A stretch of DNA of 64,000 nt from Aeromonas salmonicida subsp. salmonicida (GCF_001643305.1 NZ_LSGW01000044.1:124001-188000), one strand, 5' to 3'. Positions 24,204-33,412 are shown, counted from the first letter of the stretch. Numbers and translations: made by a program. Notes: a model not told the origin generated them from the sequence alone.

Positions 24204-25037
24204 ATGGATGATTACCCCTTCGTGCTCATCACCGGCTGTTCCAGTGGCATAGGCCTCGCCGCCGCCAAGGCGCTCGGTGACCACGGCTTTACCGTGATCG
24301 CCTCCGCTCGCAAGGCCGACGATGTAGCACAGCTGCAACAGCAGGGTTTACTGGCTGTACAACTGGATCTGGCCGATACCGCCAGCATTGAGCAGGGTGC
24401 TGCCGAGGCACTGGAGCTGGCCGGAGGCCGTCTCTACGGCCTGTTCAACAACGGTGCCTATGGCCAGCCTGGCGCACTGGAAGACTTGCCCACAGAGGCG
24501 CTGCGGGCCCAGTTCGACACCAATCTGTTTGGCTGGCATCACCTGATCCGCCAGATACTGCCGACCATGCTGGCAGCCCGGGAGGGGCGCATAGTGCAGA
24601 ACAGCTCGGTGCTGGGGCTGGTGGCCATGAAGTATCGCGGCGCCTACAACGCCAGCAAGTTTGCCCTTGAAGGCTATACCGACACCCTGCGCCTCGAACT
24701 TGAGGGAAGCGGCGTGCACATCAGCCTGATCGAACCCGGTCCCATCGATACCCGCTTTCGTGCCAATGCCCACGCCGCCTTCGTGCGCCATATCGATCCG
24801 GCCCAGAGTCGTCATCAGGGCGCCTATCGCCAGACCCTGACCCGGTTGGAAAAAGAGGGGGCCACCAGCGGCTTCACGCTGCCAAGCGATGCCTGCATTC
24901 CGCCACTGCTCCATGCACTGCAGAGCAAGCGCCCCAAGCATCGCTACCCTGTCACCTTCCCGACCCGGTTGTTTGCGATACTGCGCCGCCTGCTGCCAAG
25001 CAGCTGGCTTGACCGGATCCTCTCCAAGTCGGCCTGA
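24204..25037 (+). CDS. SDR family oxidoreductase (YbbO-like)
   Basis: 277-residue short-chain dehydrogenase. Cofactor motif TGCSSGIG is at residues 10-17, the NNAG motif is changed to NNGAYG, the catalytic serine is in QNSSVLG and the Tyr-Lys pair in YNASKFAL. The C-terminal RYPVTFPTRLFAILRRLLPSSWLDRIL is the same kind of basic hydrophobic tail as in E. coli YbbO, an NADP-linked aldehyde reductase-like SDR. The start at 24204 was chosen because the cofactor motif then begins at the usual distance; the longer frame lacks a ribosome site. Confidence 0.88.
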   Translation: MDDYPFVLITGCSSGIGLAAAKALGDHGFTVIASARKADDVAQLQQQGLLAVQLDLADTASIEQGAAEALELAGGRLYGLFNNGAYGQPGALEDLPTEALRAQFDTNLFGWHHLIRQILPTMLAAREGRIVQNSSVLGLVAMKYRGAYNASKFALEGYTDTLRLELEGSGVHISLIEPGPIDTRFRANAHAAFVRHIDPAQSRHQGAYRQTLTRLEKEGATSGFTLPSDACIPPLLHALQSKRPKHRYPVTFPTRLFAILRRLLPSSWLDRILSKSA

Positions 25038-25155
25038 TCCTTGATTCACACAGGGTGAGTGGCACCGCCTGCTCGCCCTGCGGTTGATGATGTGACCCCC
25101 GTCTGCCCCTTGCCCGCCATCTGTCCCGCAGCCAGGATGAACGTCGATACTCCCC

Positions 25156-25488
25156 TCAATAGTGCTGACCGTTGCTGTAATAGTGACTTTTTACGATGGG
25201 CAGCACCTGTACCACCACATAAGTTTGCTCCCCCAGCACCGCCTTCAGGTGGCGGGTGATGAGCGCAGCAGCGGCATCTTGCATCGCCTGCGGCCGCTCG
25301 AACCAGACCAGCTCCACAAACGGGAAGCCAGCTTCGATCGCACCATTGCGCACCCAACTGCTGTCGACACACTCCAGGGTGACAAATTCAGGCTTGCCGC
25401 CAGTGAGGGCGCACAGCTCAGCCAACAAAGGGGTGCTGATCTGCTGGAGGGTATCGACTGAAACGGCCCTAAAACGAAGATGGGGCAT
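25156..25488 (-). CDS. DUF1904 family protein
   Basis: 110-residue protein starting MPHLRFRAVS, of the DUF1904 family. It has the tautomerase-like beta-alpha-beta pattern: PHLRFRAVSVDTLQQIS, then FVTLECVDSSWV, then FPFVELVWFERPQAMQDAAA. The N-terminal proline after Met suggests possible tautomerase-type chemistry. It is convergent with the SDR gene upstream and divergent from the TraB/GumN gene. No function is established. Confidence 0.83.
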   Translation of the reverse strand: MPHLRFRAVSVDTLQQISTPLLAELCALTGGKPEFVTLECVDSSWVRNGAIEAGFPFVELVWFERPQAMQDAAAALITRHLKAVLGEQTYVVVQVLPIVKSHYYSNGQHY

Positions 25489-25558
25489 GGGAAACCTCTT
25501 GGCTGTGACGAATGAGGACTTATCATAGAGAACTCAATCCGCTCACATAAGGTGCCTC

Positions 25559-26521
25559 ATGAGATTTCATCGCACGCTGATTTCCTTCCTGCTCTGCCTG
25601 TTGCTGCCTTTGACCGCCTTTGCCGATCCCGCCTTCTATCGGGTGAACAAGGGCGACCAGCAGCACTGGCTGCTGGGCTCCATCCATGCGGGCAAACCCT
25701 CCCTCTATCCGCTGCCCGACCCCATAGAGCGTGCCTGGCAACAGAGCCATGCCCTGGTGATGGAAGCTGACCTGACCCACATAGGTGAGGAGCAGTGGCA
25801 GGATATGGGCACCATCACCCGTCTGACCGATGGCAAGACGCTCAAGGATCATGTCTCAGCCGATCTCTACCGACGCACCATCATAGCCGCCGGTCAGAAC
25901 GGCCTGACCGAGACCATGCTCTCCCCGCTGCGCCCCTGGTTTGCCGCCATCACCCTGACCCAGGCCGCACTCGAGCGCACCGGTTTCAGCAGTGCACTCG
26001 GGGTGGATCAGCACTTTGCCAAACGTGCCACCGAGAGTGGCAAGCCCATAGTGGGCTTCGAGACCCTGCTCGAACAGCTCGGTTATCTTGCCAGCGTCGG
26101 CGACAACCAGACGCTGATGCTATCCACCACCCTGGATGAGCTGCCCCAGCTGGAAACCGGCTTTCGCGATGTGATGAAAGCCTGGCAGGACGGGGATCAG
26201 GCCGCCCTCGTCAGCCTGCTGAAAGCGGAGATGGCGCCGCCCAAGCTGCAAGCCTGGCTGGAGCAAACCCTGCTGGCGGAACGCAACCACAACTGGCTGA
26301 AAAAGTGGCCAACCCTGCCAAACGAGAGCTTTATCGTGGTAGGCGCCCTGCACCTTTACGGCGACCAGGGCCTGATCGCCCTGCTGGAGCAGCAAGGGTG
26401 GCGCGTCACGCCGCTAAGTAAACGACCAGGGTATGACGTGAAGGCCCTGCCAAACCGGGGGACTGTCCCAACACGCACTGGGCCGAATGGGAGGCGGCTC
26501 ACAGATCAGGCTGCCGATTAA
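25559..26521 (+). CDS. TraB/GumN family protein
   Basis: 320-residue secreted protein. The signal peptide is residues 1-22 (ending AFAD). The TraB/GumN pattern includes FYRVNKGDQQHWLLGSIHAG near the N-terminus, ALVMEADLT, GVDQHFAKRA, GFETLLEQL and, near the C-terminus, FIVVGALHLYGDQGLIALL. The conserved His and Glu residues in GSIHAG, EADL and GALHL suggest a metal-dependent hydrolase-like fold. The periplasmic role is unknown. It is followed by a small DUF3149 gene on the same strand. Confidence 0.87.
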   Translation: MRFHRTLISFLLCLLLPLTAFADPAFYRVNKGDQQHWLLGSIHAGKPSLYPLPDPIERAWQQSHALVMEADLTHIGEEQWQDMGTITRLTDGKTLKDHVSADLYRRTIIAAGQNGLTETMLSPLRPWFAAITLTQAALERTGFSSALGVDQHFAKRATESGKPIVGFETLLEQLGYLASVGDNQTLMLSTTLDELPQLETGFRDVMKAWQDGDQAALVSLLKAEMAPPKLQAWLEQTLLAERNHNWLKKWPTLPNESFIVVGALHLYGDQGLIALLEQQGWRVTPLSKRPGYDVKALPNRGTVPTRTGPNGRRLTDQAAD

Positions 26522-26614
26522 ATAACCGCAAGGGGACTTGATCGAGATCATCCCATCAGGCCCAAAGAGGTATCTATCATGCCTGTCATCAATGGGATGA
26601 CAGGAGTGTGTGAG

Positions 26615-26764
26615 ATGGAATTCTGGATGAACCTGATGTTCGGCAACAGCGTGGGACTCATGTCCATGTTGGTGATTATCGGCACCTTCCTGCTGATCAG
26701 TTCCTATGCGGTCTATTTCATCTACAAGGTGATGAGCGCCAAGCCGCCGAAAGAAGAGCAGTAA
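26615..26764 (+). CDS. DUF3149 small membrane protein
   Basis: 49-residue single-span membrane protein, MEFWMNLMFGNSVGLMSML onward, with a transmembrane helix (about residues 13-36) and a basic C-terminus. It matches the DUF3149 family of short proteins. The ATG at 26615 is supported by an AGGAG site eight to nine bases upstream. The function is unknown. Confidence 0.78.
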   Translation: MEFWMNLMFGNSVGLMSMLVIIGTFLLISSYAVYFIYKVMSAKPPKEEQ

Positions 26765-26774
26765 CGCCCTGCGT

Positions 26775-26875
26775 CAGGCGATCCCCCCGATCGCCTGCCC
26801 ATGTCTCCTGGCTGGCATTGTCTATCGGCCAATAGTGCCTGCCTGTCGGCCAGCATCAGCCGGCCGATGCTGGCC
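26775..26875 (+). terminator. Two consecutive hairpins after the DUF3149 gene
   Basis: First stem caggcgatc / gatcgcctg at 26775-26797, second stem ggccagcatc / gatgctggcc at 26848-26875; the second is followed by a short T run. They probably end the TraB-DUF3149 transcript. A TATAAT at 26903-26908 next to them is the likely -10 of smrA. Confidence 0.6.
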
Positions 26876-26938
26876 GCCATTTTCTGACTCGCCCCCGCCC
26901 GCTATAATGCCCGCTCATTCCAATGCGGGGAGCCTGCC

Positions 26939-27520
26939 GTGTATTGCAACGACGAACTCTCACTGTTTCGCAATGAAGTGGCCGATGTGCGCCCCATTCG
27001 CAGCGACAATATCCATTCCCCTGCGGGCAAACCCGTCCCGACGGAAGCGCAACTGGCCCGCCGTCAGGCGGCTACCGCCGAGCAACTGGCACTCGACCAC
27101 CTCACCATGGAGGCGGTGGAGATGCTCGATCCCCATGACATCATCGGTTTCAAGCGCGATGGGGTGCAGGAGGGGGTCTACAAGAAGCTGCGACTCGGCA
27201 AATATGAGTTGCAGGCGAGCCTTGACCTGCATCAGAAGACCCTTAATGAGGCGCGTCAGGTGCTGGTGCAATTCATTGCGGATTGCGAGGTGCGGGACAT
27301 CCGCTGCCTGCTGATCCTGCACGGCAAGGGGGAGCGCAGCACGCCGCGAGCCCTGCTCAAGAGCTATGTCAGCGCCTGGTTGCCGCAACTGCCCGCCGTC
27401 ATGGCCATCCACAGCGCAGAGCGCCGCCACGGTGGCAGCGGCGCCCTCTATGTGCTGCTGCGAAAAAGCGATCGCCAGAAGGCGGAGAACCGCGAGCGAC
27501 ACCAGAAGCGGCTCGGCTAG
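26939..27520 (+). CDS. smrA: DNA endonuclease SmrA
   Basis: 193-residue protein with a GTG start and a C-terminal Smr domain (about residues 95-175): SLDLHQKTLNEARQ, LLILHGKGERST and the RHGGSGALYVLL end. These are the LDLHG-like and HGKG motifs of Smr nucleases. The N-terminal DELSLFRNEVADVRPI motif is typical of SmrA/SmrB. The length matches E. coli SmrA. It is likely an endonuclease acting on DNA or RNA, perhaps in ribosome rescue like SmrB. Confidence 0.9.
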   Translation: MYCNDELSLFRNEVADVRPIRSDNIHSPAGKPVPTEAQLARRQAATAEQLALDHLTMEAVEMLDPHDIIGFKRDGVQEGVYKKLRLGKYELQASLDLHQKTLNEARQVLVQFIADCEVRDIRCLLILHGKGERSTPRALLKSYVSAWLPQLPAVMAIHSAERRHGGSGALYVLLRKSDRQKAENRERHQKRLG

Positions 27521-27652
27521 TCAGCAACCGTCATCTGGTCAGGCCCCTTCAGCCAGGGTGGTAAACGCGCGATGGCAGTGTTAGCATCGATCGGCCCCGA
27601 TCATGCCAGGTACGGGGTGCATACCATCAGGGACGATAACAAGGACAATCCC

Positions 27653-29131
27653 ATGTTATATCAAAAACTTGAACAACATCAGCAACAGCTGTACCGGCTC
27701 TCCCACCTCAGCGCCATCTGCGGCTGGGATCAGGCCGCCATGATGCCGGAGGGCGGCAACGAGGCACGCGCCGAGGCCATGGCCGAACTCGGCGTGCTGA
27801 TCCACCACAAACGCACAGCCCCCGAGCTTGGCGACTGGATAGCCAAGGCCGAAAGCGAGCCGCTGGATAACGCTCAGCGCGCCAATCTCGCCGAGATAAA
27901 ACGCCACTGGCAGGATGCGAGCCTGCTGCCCACGGATCTGGTCGAGGCCTTATCCCTCGCGGGCAGCAAGTGCGAGCACGCCTGGCGCAGCCAACGCAAA
28001 AACAACGATTGGGCAGGCTTCGCCCCCAATCTGAAGGAAGTGGTGGCCCTGTCGCGGGAAGTGGCGCGCCTTCGCGCCGAGGCGCTTGATGTACGCCCCT
28101 ACGACGCCATGCTGGCGCTGTACGAACCCGGCATGACGAGCGCGCGGCTGGATCAGATCTTCGGCGATCTCACTGGCTGGCTGCCCGGCCTGATCCAGCA
28201 AGTGAGTGAACAGCAGAAATATGAATCCATCTTGATCCCGCAAGGTCCCTTCCCCATCGCAAATCAGCAGGCGCTCGGCCAGGAGGTAATGGGGCTGCTC
28301 GGCTTTGATTTCGCCCACGGTCGGCTCGATGTGAGCAGCCACCCCTTCTGTGGCGGCGTGCCGACCGACGTGCGCATCACCACCCGCTACAACGAGCAGG
28401 AATTCGTCTCCAGCCTGATGGGCATAGTGCATGAAACCGGCCACGCCCGTTACGAGCAACGGCTGCCGCGCCAGCTGCTGGGCCAGCCGGTGGCCGAAGC
28501 GCGATCCATGGGCATTCACGAAAGCCAGAGCCTGTTCTGCGAAATGCAGCTCGGCCACGATGCGGCCTTCCTGGCGCTGCTGGCACCGCACATTCGCGCC
28601 CACTTTGGCGAGCAGGCGGCGTTTGCGCCGGCGAACCTGGTGAAGCTCTACAACCGGGTCGAGCCCGGCTTTATCCGGGTCGATGCGGACGAGGTGACCT
28701 ACCCGGCTCACGTGATCCTGCGCTACGAGCTGGAGCGTGACCTTATGGAAGGGCGCATCGAGGTGGCGGATCTGCCCGAGCTGTGGGATGCCAAGATGCA
28801 GCAGTGGCTCGGCCTCTCCACCCAGGGCAACTACCAGAATGGCTGCATGCAGGACATTCACTGGACAGACGGCTCGTTTGGCTACTTCCCGAGCTACACG
28901 CTCGGCGCCATGTATGCGGCGCAGCTGCGTTTTGCCCTCGAGAAAGAGCTGGGGAACATGAGCAGCGTGATCGAGGCGGGCCGCCTGCCGGAGGTGCTCG
29001 CCTGGCTTGGTCGCAACATCTGGTCACAGGGCAGTATGCACAGCACGGATGAGCTCATTCGCCGTGCGACTGGCGAGGCGCTGAACCCGCGCTGGCTGCG
29101 CCAGCATCTGGAGCAGCGCTATCTGAAATAA
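27653..29131 (+). CDS. M32 family metallocarboxypeptidase
   Basis: 492-residue zinc carboxypeptidase of family M32 (thermostable carboxypeptidase 1/Taq type). The zinc site HETGH is seen in MGIVHETGHARYEQ at about residue 263, with the downstream Glu in GIHESQSLFCE. Other family blocks are DVRITTRY, SGKVE-like EVTYPAHVILRYELERDL and PSYTLGAMYAAQL. It releases C-terminal residues from peptides in the cytoplasm. The start at 27653 matches the family N-terminus. A hairpin with five Ts follows. Confidence 0.93.
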   Translation: MLYQKLEQHQQQLYRLSHLSAICGWDQAAMMPEGGNEARAEAMAELGVLIHHKRTAPELGDWIAKAESEPLDNAQRANLAEIKRHWQDASLLPTDLVEALSLAGSKCEHAWRSQRKNNDWAGFAPNLKEVVALSREVARLRAEALDVRPYDAMLALYEPGMTSARLDQIFGDLTGWLPGLIQQVSEQQKYESILIPQGPFPIANQQALGQEVMGLLGFDFAHGRLDVSSHPFCGGVPTDVRITTRYNEQEFVSSLMGIVHETGHARYEQRLPRQLLGQPVAEARSMGIHESQSLFCEMQLGHDAAFLALLAPHIRAHFGEQAAFAPANLVKLYNRVEPGFIRVDADEVTYPAHVILRYELERDLMEGRIEVADLPELWDAKMQQWLGLSTQGNYQNGCMQDIHWTDGSFGYFPSYTLGAMYAAQLRFALEKELGNMSSVIEAGRLPEVLAWLGRNIWSQGSMHSTDELIRRATGEALNPRWLRQHLEQRYLK

Positions 29132-29161
29132 CGGATGCGGCGACAGCGAATGAAGAGGGCA

Positions 29162-29188
29162 ACGGGGCAGCGAGACTGTCCCGTTTTT
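29162..29188 (+). terminator. Terminator after the M32 carboxypeptidase gene
   Basis: Nine-base stem (acggggcag / ctgtcccgt, one G-T pair) with a five-base loop and a run of five Ts. Confidence 0.8.
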
Positions 29189-29200
29189 ATGGGCAATCCA

Positions 29201-29602
29201 TCACAGCGGGTCGGGGGTGGTGAGAAGCTCGCGCAATTGCAGGATATTGCCTTCCGGATCGAACGCATTGCGCAGTACCAAGCCAGGTCCCTGCCACTGC
29301 TGCGGCAACAGGCCGCCACCGAGGTCGGCCGCCTTCGCCTCGGCCCAGGCGAGGCTTGGCACGGTAAAGAACAATTTGATCGCCCCCTCTTCCCGCAGGA
29401 TCGGTGGCACCTGAATATCGATATCACAGGCAATCGACTCGGGAATGGCGTGGATCAGCAACTGGATGTCGTGATTTTCCATCACCACTAAGCCGGCTTC
29501 CTGACTGCGAATATCCATCTGCAGCAAGGTGCGGTAGAAATGGGTCAGCAGGCCGAGATCCCTGGCGTAGATCAGGGCGCCGGCGCGAGCGGGTCCGGGC
29601 AT
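29201..29602 (-). CDS. Glyoxalase/VOC family protein
   Basis: 133-residue single-domain vicinal-oxygen-chelate protein: ALIYARDLGLLTHFYRTLLQ at the N-terminus, central NHDIQLLIHAIP, C-terminal VLRNAFDPEGNILQLRE. The last is the usual metal-site strand of glyoxalase-like proteins. The ATG at 29602 has a strong AAGGAGG site. It is divergent from the adaA-alkA gene. The substrate is unknown. Confidence 0.86.
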   Translation of the reverse strand: MPGPARAGALIYARDLGLLTHFYRTLLQMDIRSQEAGLVVMENHDIQLLIHAIPESIACDIDIQVPPILREEGAIKLFFTVPSLAWAEAKAADLGGGLLPQQWQGPGLVLRNAFDPEGNILQLRELLTTPDPL

Positions 29603-29772
29603 GGTGCAATCCTCCTTGGATGTTGTCACCCCAGATTCTCACACTTGCCCGCCCGGTTCGACCGCTTTCAATCTCGTCATCGGCTCTCTCCCGACGACAA
29701 TTTTATTTCAATTCCTGTCCGTTTCTGGCTAGTCACTGCGCCCACTCCCCCTTACTCTCAGCCATACACCCA

Positions 29773-31359
29773 ATGCAGAGCTTGCATCCCATGACCCCAC
29801 AGCCCGTCAGTGACAACCCTCAGGATGAAGGGATCCCGAGCCTCAGCCGCGAACAGTGCCATGCAGCCCGCCTCGCCCGCGATGCGCGCTTCGATGGCCG
29901 TTTCTTTACCGGCGTGCTCTCCACCGGCATCTACTGCCGCCCCGTCTGCCCCGCTCGGCCACCGCACGAGCACAACGTGCGCTACTTCCGAAGCGCAGCC
30001 GCCGCCGAGCAGCATGGTCTGCGCCCATGTCTGCGCTGTCGCCCCGAGCTGGCCCCTTCCGCCAGCGGCGATCTGCCGCCCGGACTCGCCCGTTTGCTGG
30101 CGCGGATCGAACGTGGCGAGCTGGCAGACACAACGCTCGCAATGCTCGCGCAGCAGGCCGGGATCACGGAGCGCACGCTGCGCCGCCAGTTCGAACAGCA
30201 CCTTGGTGCCTCGCCAAAACAGGTGGAGCAGACGCGCCGCCTGCTGCTCGCGAAACGGCTGCTGACCGAAACTGCACTGCCCATCACGGATATCGCATTT
30301 GCGGCAGGCTTTGCGAGCATCCGCCGCTTCAACGATGCCTGGAGCCAGGCGTATGGCCTCGCGCCCAGAGCCCTGCGACAACAGCAAGGGAATGAGGGGG
30401 CGGCGGAAGGTGGCGCTGCACTCACGCTGCAATTGCCGTATCGCCCGCCCTACGATGTGGCGGCCATGCTGGCGTTCTATCGGCTACGGGCCATCCCCGG
30501 GCTGGAGCGGGTTGATGGAAATGTGTATGAACGGCGCCACAGGGTCGGCGATCAGTCTGGATGGATCCGCATCGAGCAGGGCAAGGGCCATAGCATCAGG
30601 CTCACAGTGCATGATCTGCCGCCCGCTGCACTGCCTGATCTCTTGTATCGCGTGCGCCGCATGTGGGATCTCGATGCCGACATGCAGCGCATCGGCGAGC
30701 GGCTCGGCCAGGATCCGCTGCTGGCCCGCTTGCAGTCACGCTGGCCCGGGGTGCGACTGCCCGCCGGTTGGGATGAGTACGAGGTGATGTTGCGCGCCAT
30801 TGTTGGCCAGCAGGTATCGGTCAAGGGCGCCATCACCATCATGGGTCGGCTGCTGGCGCGTACCGAGGCGCAATTCGGCGTGGCCCAACTGCCCACACCA
30901 GCGCAGCTGTGTGCACTGGATCTCGACGGCATCGGCATGCCCGGCAGTCGCATCCGCACGCTGCAAGGGCTCGCCGCTGCGCTTGCAAGCGGTACGCTTT
31001 CCCTGAACACGGCCAGCGACGAACAATTATTGGCCTTGCCGGGCATAGGCCCCTGGACGGTCGCCTACTGGCGGCTACGCTGCGGGCAGGATCCGGACGC
31101 CTTCCCCGCCTCCGATCTGGTGCTGCAAAAGGCGCTGGGGGGCGGCGACAAGCTGCCAGTGAAGGAGGTGCTGGTACAAAGCGAAGCATGGCAACCCTGG
31201 CGCGGCTATGCCGCGAGCTGGCTGTGGCACGCCATGAGCGAACAACCGGCACTGCTCATCAAGCAGCCATCGACCCCCACTGCGAGCCTGGTTTCACCCA
31301 CAACGGGGAGCAATCCGCCCCAACGCTATGACGAGGAGATAACCCATGATCCGCTATGA
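29773..31359 (+). CDS. AdaA-AlkA fusion: methylphosphotriester sensor and 3-methyladenine DNA glycosylase
   Basis: 528-residue three-part protein. Residues 25-95 are the Ada zinc domain with C55, C59, C86 and C89, whose spacing (4, 27, 3) equals that of E. coli Ada; C55 is the expected methyl acceptor. Residues 105-210 are an AraC-type helix-turn-helix (LAQQAGITERTLRRQFEQ). From about 225 on is an AlkA-type glycosylase with helix-hairpin-helix ALPGIGPWTVAYW and the catalytic Asp in FPASDLVLQ. It senses and repairs alkylated DNA. The exact start is uncertain (29773 or 29791) because no clear ribosome site is present. It overlaps the methyltransferase gene by 14 bases. Confidence 0.92.
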   Translation: MQSLHPMTPQPVSDNPQDEGIPSLSREQCHAARLARDARFDGRFFTGVLSTGIYCRPVCPARPPHEHNVRYFRSAAAAEQHGLRPCLRCRPELAPSASGDLPPGLARLLARIERGELADTTLAMLAQQAGITERTLRRQFEQHLGASPKQVEQTRRLLLAKRLLTETALPITDIAFAAGFASIRRFNDAWSQAYGLAPRALRQQQGNEGAAEGGAALTLQLPYRPPYDVAAMLAFYRLRAIPGLERVDGNVYERRHRVGDQSGWIRIEQGKGHSIRLTVHDLPPAALPDLLYRVRRMWDLDADMQRIGERLGQDPLLARLQSRWPGVRLPAGWDEYEVMLRAIVGQQVSVKGAITIMGRLLARTEAQFGVAQLPTPAQLCALDLDGIGMPGSRIRTLQGLAAALASGTLSLNTASDEQLLALPGIGPWTVAYWRLRCGQDPDAFPASDLVLQKALGGGDKLPVKEVLVQSEAWQPWRGYAASWLWHAMSEQPALLIKQPSTPTASLVSPTTGSNPPQRYDEEITHDPL

Positions 31360-31840
31360 CGTGTTGCCAACAGACTGCGGCGAACTGCTGGTCGCCATCA
31401 ACGCCCGCGGCCTGGTGCACGTGGACTTTGTGGCTGGCCTGCGGGCACTGCCCGATATGAGCGGCTGGCAACAAGACAGTGAAGCGCTCGCCCCCTATCT
31501 TGCCGAATTTGCCGCCTATTTCGCCGGGCGTCTGCAGCGCTTTACCCTGCCGCTCGCCGCCCACGGCACCGCCTTTCAGCAGGCGGTATGGCAGGCACTG
31601 TGCGACATTCCCTATGGCGAGACCCGCAGTTATGGCGATATCGCCCGCGCCATCGGCAAACCGGCGGCGGTACGGGCAGTGGGCGCGGCGAACGGTCGCA
31701 ATCCGCTCTCGATCATAGTGCCGTGCCATCGCGTGATAGGCCAAAACGGCAGCCTGACCGGTTATGCGGGCGGGCTGCCCATCAAGCAGCAGTTGCTGGC
31801 GCTGGAATGTGATCAGTCACGTTCAGCCAACCAGCCATGA
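31346..31840 (+). CDS. ogt: Methylated-DNA-protein-cysteine methyltransferase
   Basis: 164-residue suicide methyltransferase that repairs O6-methylguanine. The active-site motif is IVPCHRVIG (Cys at about 135), with the DNA-binding part YGETRSYGDIARAIG and AVGAANGRNP before it. It begins 14 bases before the end of the AdaA-AlkA gene, so the two form an alkylation-response operon that together supplies all Ada/AlkA activities. Its 3' end overlaps the convergent, broken methyltransferase gene. Confidence 0.93.
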   Translation: MIRYDVLPTDCGELLVAINARGLVHVDFVAGLRALPDMSGWQQDSEALAPYLAEFAAYFAGRLQRFTLPLAAHGTAFQQAVWQALCDIPYGETRSYGDIARAIGKPAAVRAVGAANGRNPLSIIVPCHRVIGQNGSLTGYAGGLPIKQQLLALECDQSRSANQP

Positions 31841-32478
31841 AAACCGAGCGCCTGAAAATAGCGCCAGCCAGTGCCAAACCCGGCAGCCCCCAGCAGTTGC
31901 CGGGTTTGGTCCTCATTCAAGGGGAAAAAGTCCCGATCCAGACGCTGTATCATCTGCTCGCTGGCCGAGAGCGGTAAACCGGCCAGATGGGCCTGCAGGC
32001 CCATAACCGCTCGCTCGGTGTCATCTTGCGCCGCCATCAAGTCGGCCATCAGCAAGGGAGATCCCGCCCGGAGCTGACGGGCAATATCTCGCAGTAGCGC
32101 CGTTTTTTGCTCAAAGGGAAGGAAGTGCAGCACCAGCAGACAGAGCGCACCGTCACACTGCAGGCTCTGCGCCGGTAGCGGCCCCTCCTACCATGTGACC
32201 CGCTCGGCCATGTCTGCCAGCTCCGCCCGCTGGCGGGCCTGTGCCAGCATGTCCGCCGAAATATCCTGGGCAATAAACTGCCATTCGGGACAGGACTGTC
32301 CAAGCAGCAAGAGTTCACTGCCGGTGCCGACCCCCACCAGCAGCACACGGGCGCGAGGACCAAGCCTCGTCATCAGTTGGGCCGCACTGAGCTGATGCAG
32401 CAGCGCATAACCGGGTACCAGCCGCGAGATGCGCTGATCATAATCTTGTGCCCCGTCACCTTTGAATCGTTCCACCAT
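31813..32478 (-). pseudogene. Class I SAM-dependent methyltransferase interrupted by an in-frame TAG
   Basis: A 221-codon reading frame on the minus strand is open except for one amber codon at 32188-32190. The upstream half has the SAM motif RVLLVGVGTGSELL and the acidic strand 2 FIAQDISADML. The downstream half continues in the same frame with VLHFLPFEQKTALL and ends GFHGWLAERD, as in small ubiE-like methyltransferases. TAG could derive from CAG or TGG by a single change. The product would be truncated at residue 96, which lacks half the fold. It is either a pseudogene or a base-calling error. Confidence 0.8.
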
Positions 32479-32611
32479 CTGCCCCTCCTTGCTCGTTGAA
32501 ACCCTTGATACGGGCTCCTGTCGGGAGAAGGTAAAGCGCCATGATGACGCAAGGGTTCAGACCTTGTACGCCGCCCACGAGACGACCAGGGAACGGCGAC
32601 CAGGAGCGCCG

Positions 32612-32863
32612 CTAGCTATCTCTCTTGTTTCTCAGGGCTGGATTGAATATTCGCTTGATGGAAGCCGGACTGTTCGCCAGCTTGGCCGTGGGGCGGCGGG
32701 GACGCCTGACCAGTTCGCCGCCGTAGTTGGGGCAAGTCAGTTGCAGATAGTGCTCGCTGCAATCGGCGCAGAAGGTGCACTCGAAAGAGCAGATATAGGC
32801 AAGCCCGGTGTCGGCGGGCAGGTCCTTGTCACAACATTCACAGTTGGGCCTGAGTTCGAGCAT
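32612..32863 (-). CDS. DUF1272 family protein
   Basis: 83-residue protein with a cysteine-rich N-terminal module: LRPNCECCDKDLP, ICSFECTFCADCSEH and LTCPNYGGELVRRP. It matches the DUF1272 family and looks like a small zinc-binding protein. It starts 40 bases after the stop of the cupin gene on the same strand, so they may be co-transcribed. No function is established. Confidence 0.85.
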   Translation of the reverse strand: MLELRPNCECCDKDLPADTGLAYICSFECTFCADCSEHYLQLTCPNYGGELVRRPRRPTAKLANSPASIKRIFNPALRNKRDS

Positions 32864-32902
32864 GGTGGTTGGCCTCAGTGGCAGCAGAAGAAGGTGAGCG
32901 GC

Positions 32903-33232
32903 TCAGTCGACGATAAAGAGCCTGGCGCCCTGCTCGGTGAAGGATCGATGGGGCTCGGCGTTGTCGGCTACCTGATAGCTCATGCCCGCCGTCAGGGTGA
33001 AGACGCGGCCATCCTGCAACTCTGTGTGCAGCTCTCCCTCGATGCAGAGCAGGACGTGGCCCTTACTGCACCAGTGATCCGCCAGATAGCCAGCAGAATA
33101 TTCAACCATCCGAACCCGCAGCGCACCAAAGGTTTGGGTATGCCAACGGGCGACGCCGGTTTCCCCCTTGTGCTCGGTCGGTTCGATATCGGCCCAACGG
33201 GTCGTGCAAAACGGCAGGTCTTTGATTTCCAT
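32903..33232 (-). CDS. DHCW-motif cupin protein
   Basis: 109-residue single-domain cupin. The segment HWCSKGHVLLCIEGELHTELQDGR contains the conserved AD-H-W-C-SKGH motif that names the DHCW cupin family, and the second cupin motif is GMSYQVADNAEPHRS. It probably binds a metal through its histidines. The ATG at 33232 has GGAG five bases upstream. The substrate is unknown. Confidence 0.84.
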   Translation of the reverse strand: MEIKDLPFCTTRWADIEPTEHKGETGVARWHTQTFGALRVRMVEYSAGYLADHWCSKGHVLLCIEGELHTELQDGRVFTLTAGMSYQVADNAEPHRSFTEQGARLFIVD

Positions 33233-33412
33233 CACAACTCCATTTGTCGAAAAAACGGGGATCCCAAGGACGACTCGCTTGCCCCCACAGAAGGCATCGC
33301 CATGCCAGCCATTGACCGCGGCATCTCGGGCAAGCGGGCCCTCTCTCGAGCGTCTTATACTGCCATCAAACCCACTCCTGTGGCATTCCCCGTCTGGTAT
33401 CTTGATGGGCCA

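Noticed and set aside
29404..29772. 123-residue N-terminal extension of the AdaA-AlkA protein
   Set aside because: It lies antisense to the VOC gene, and the Ada domain starts shortly after 29773.
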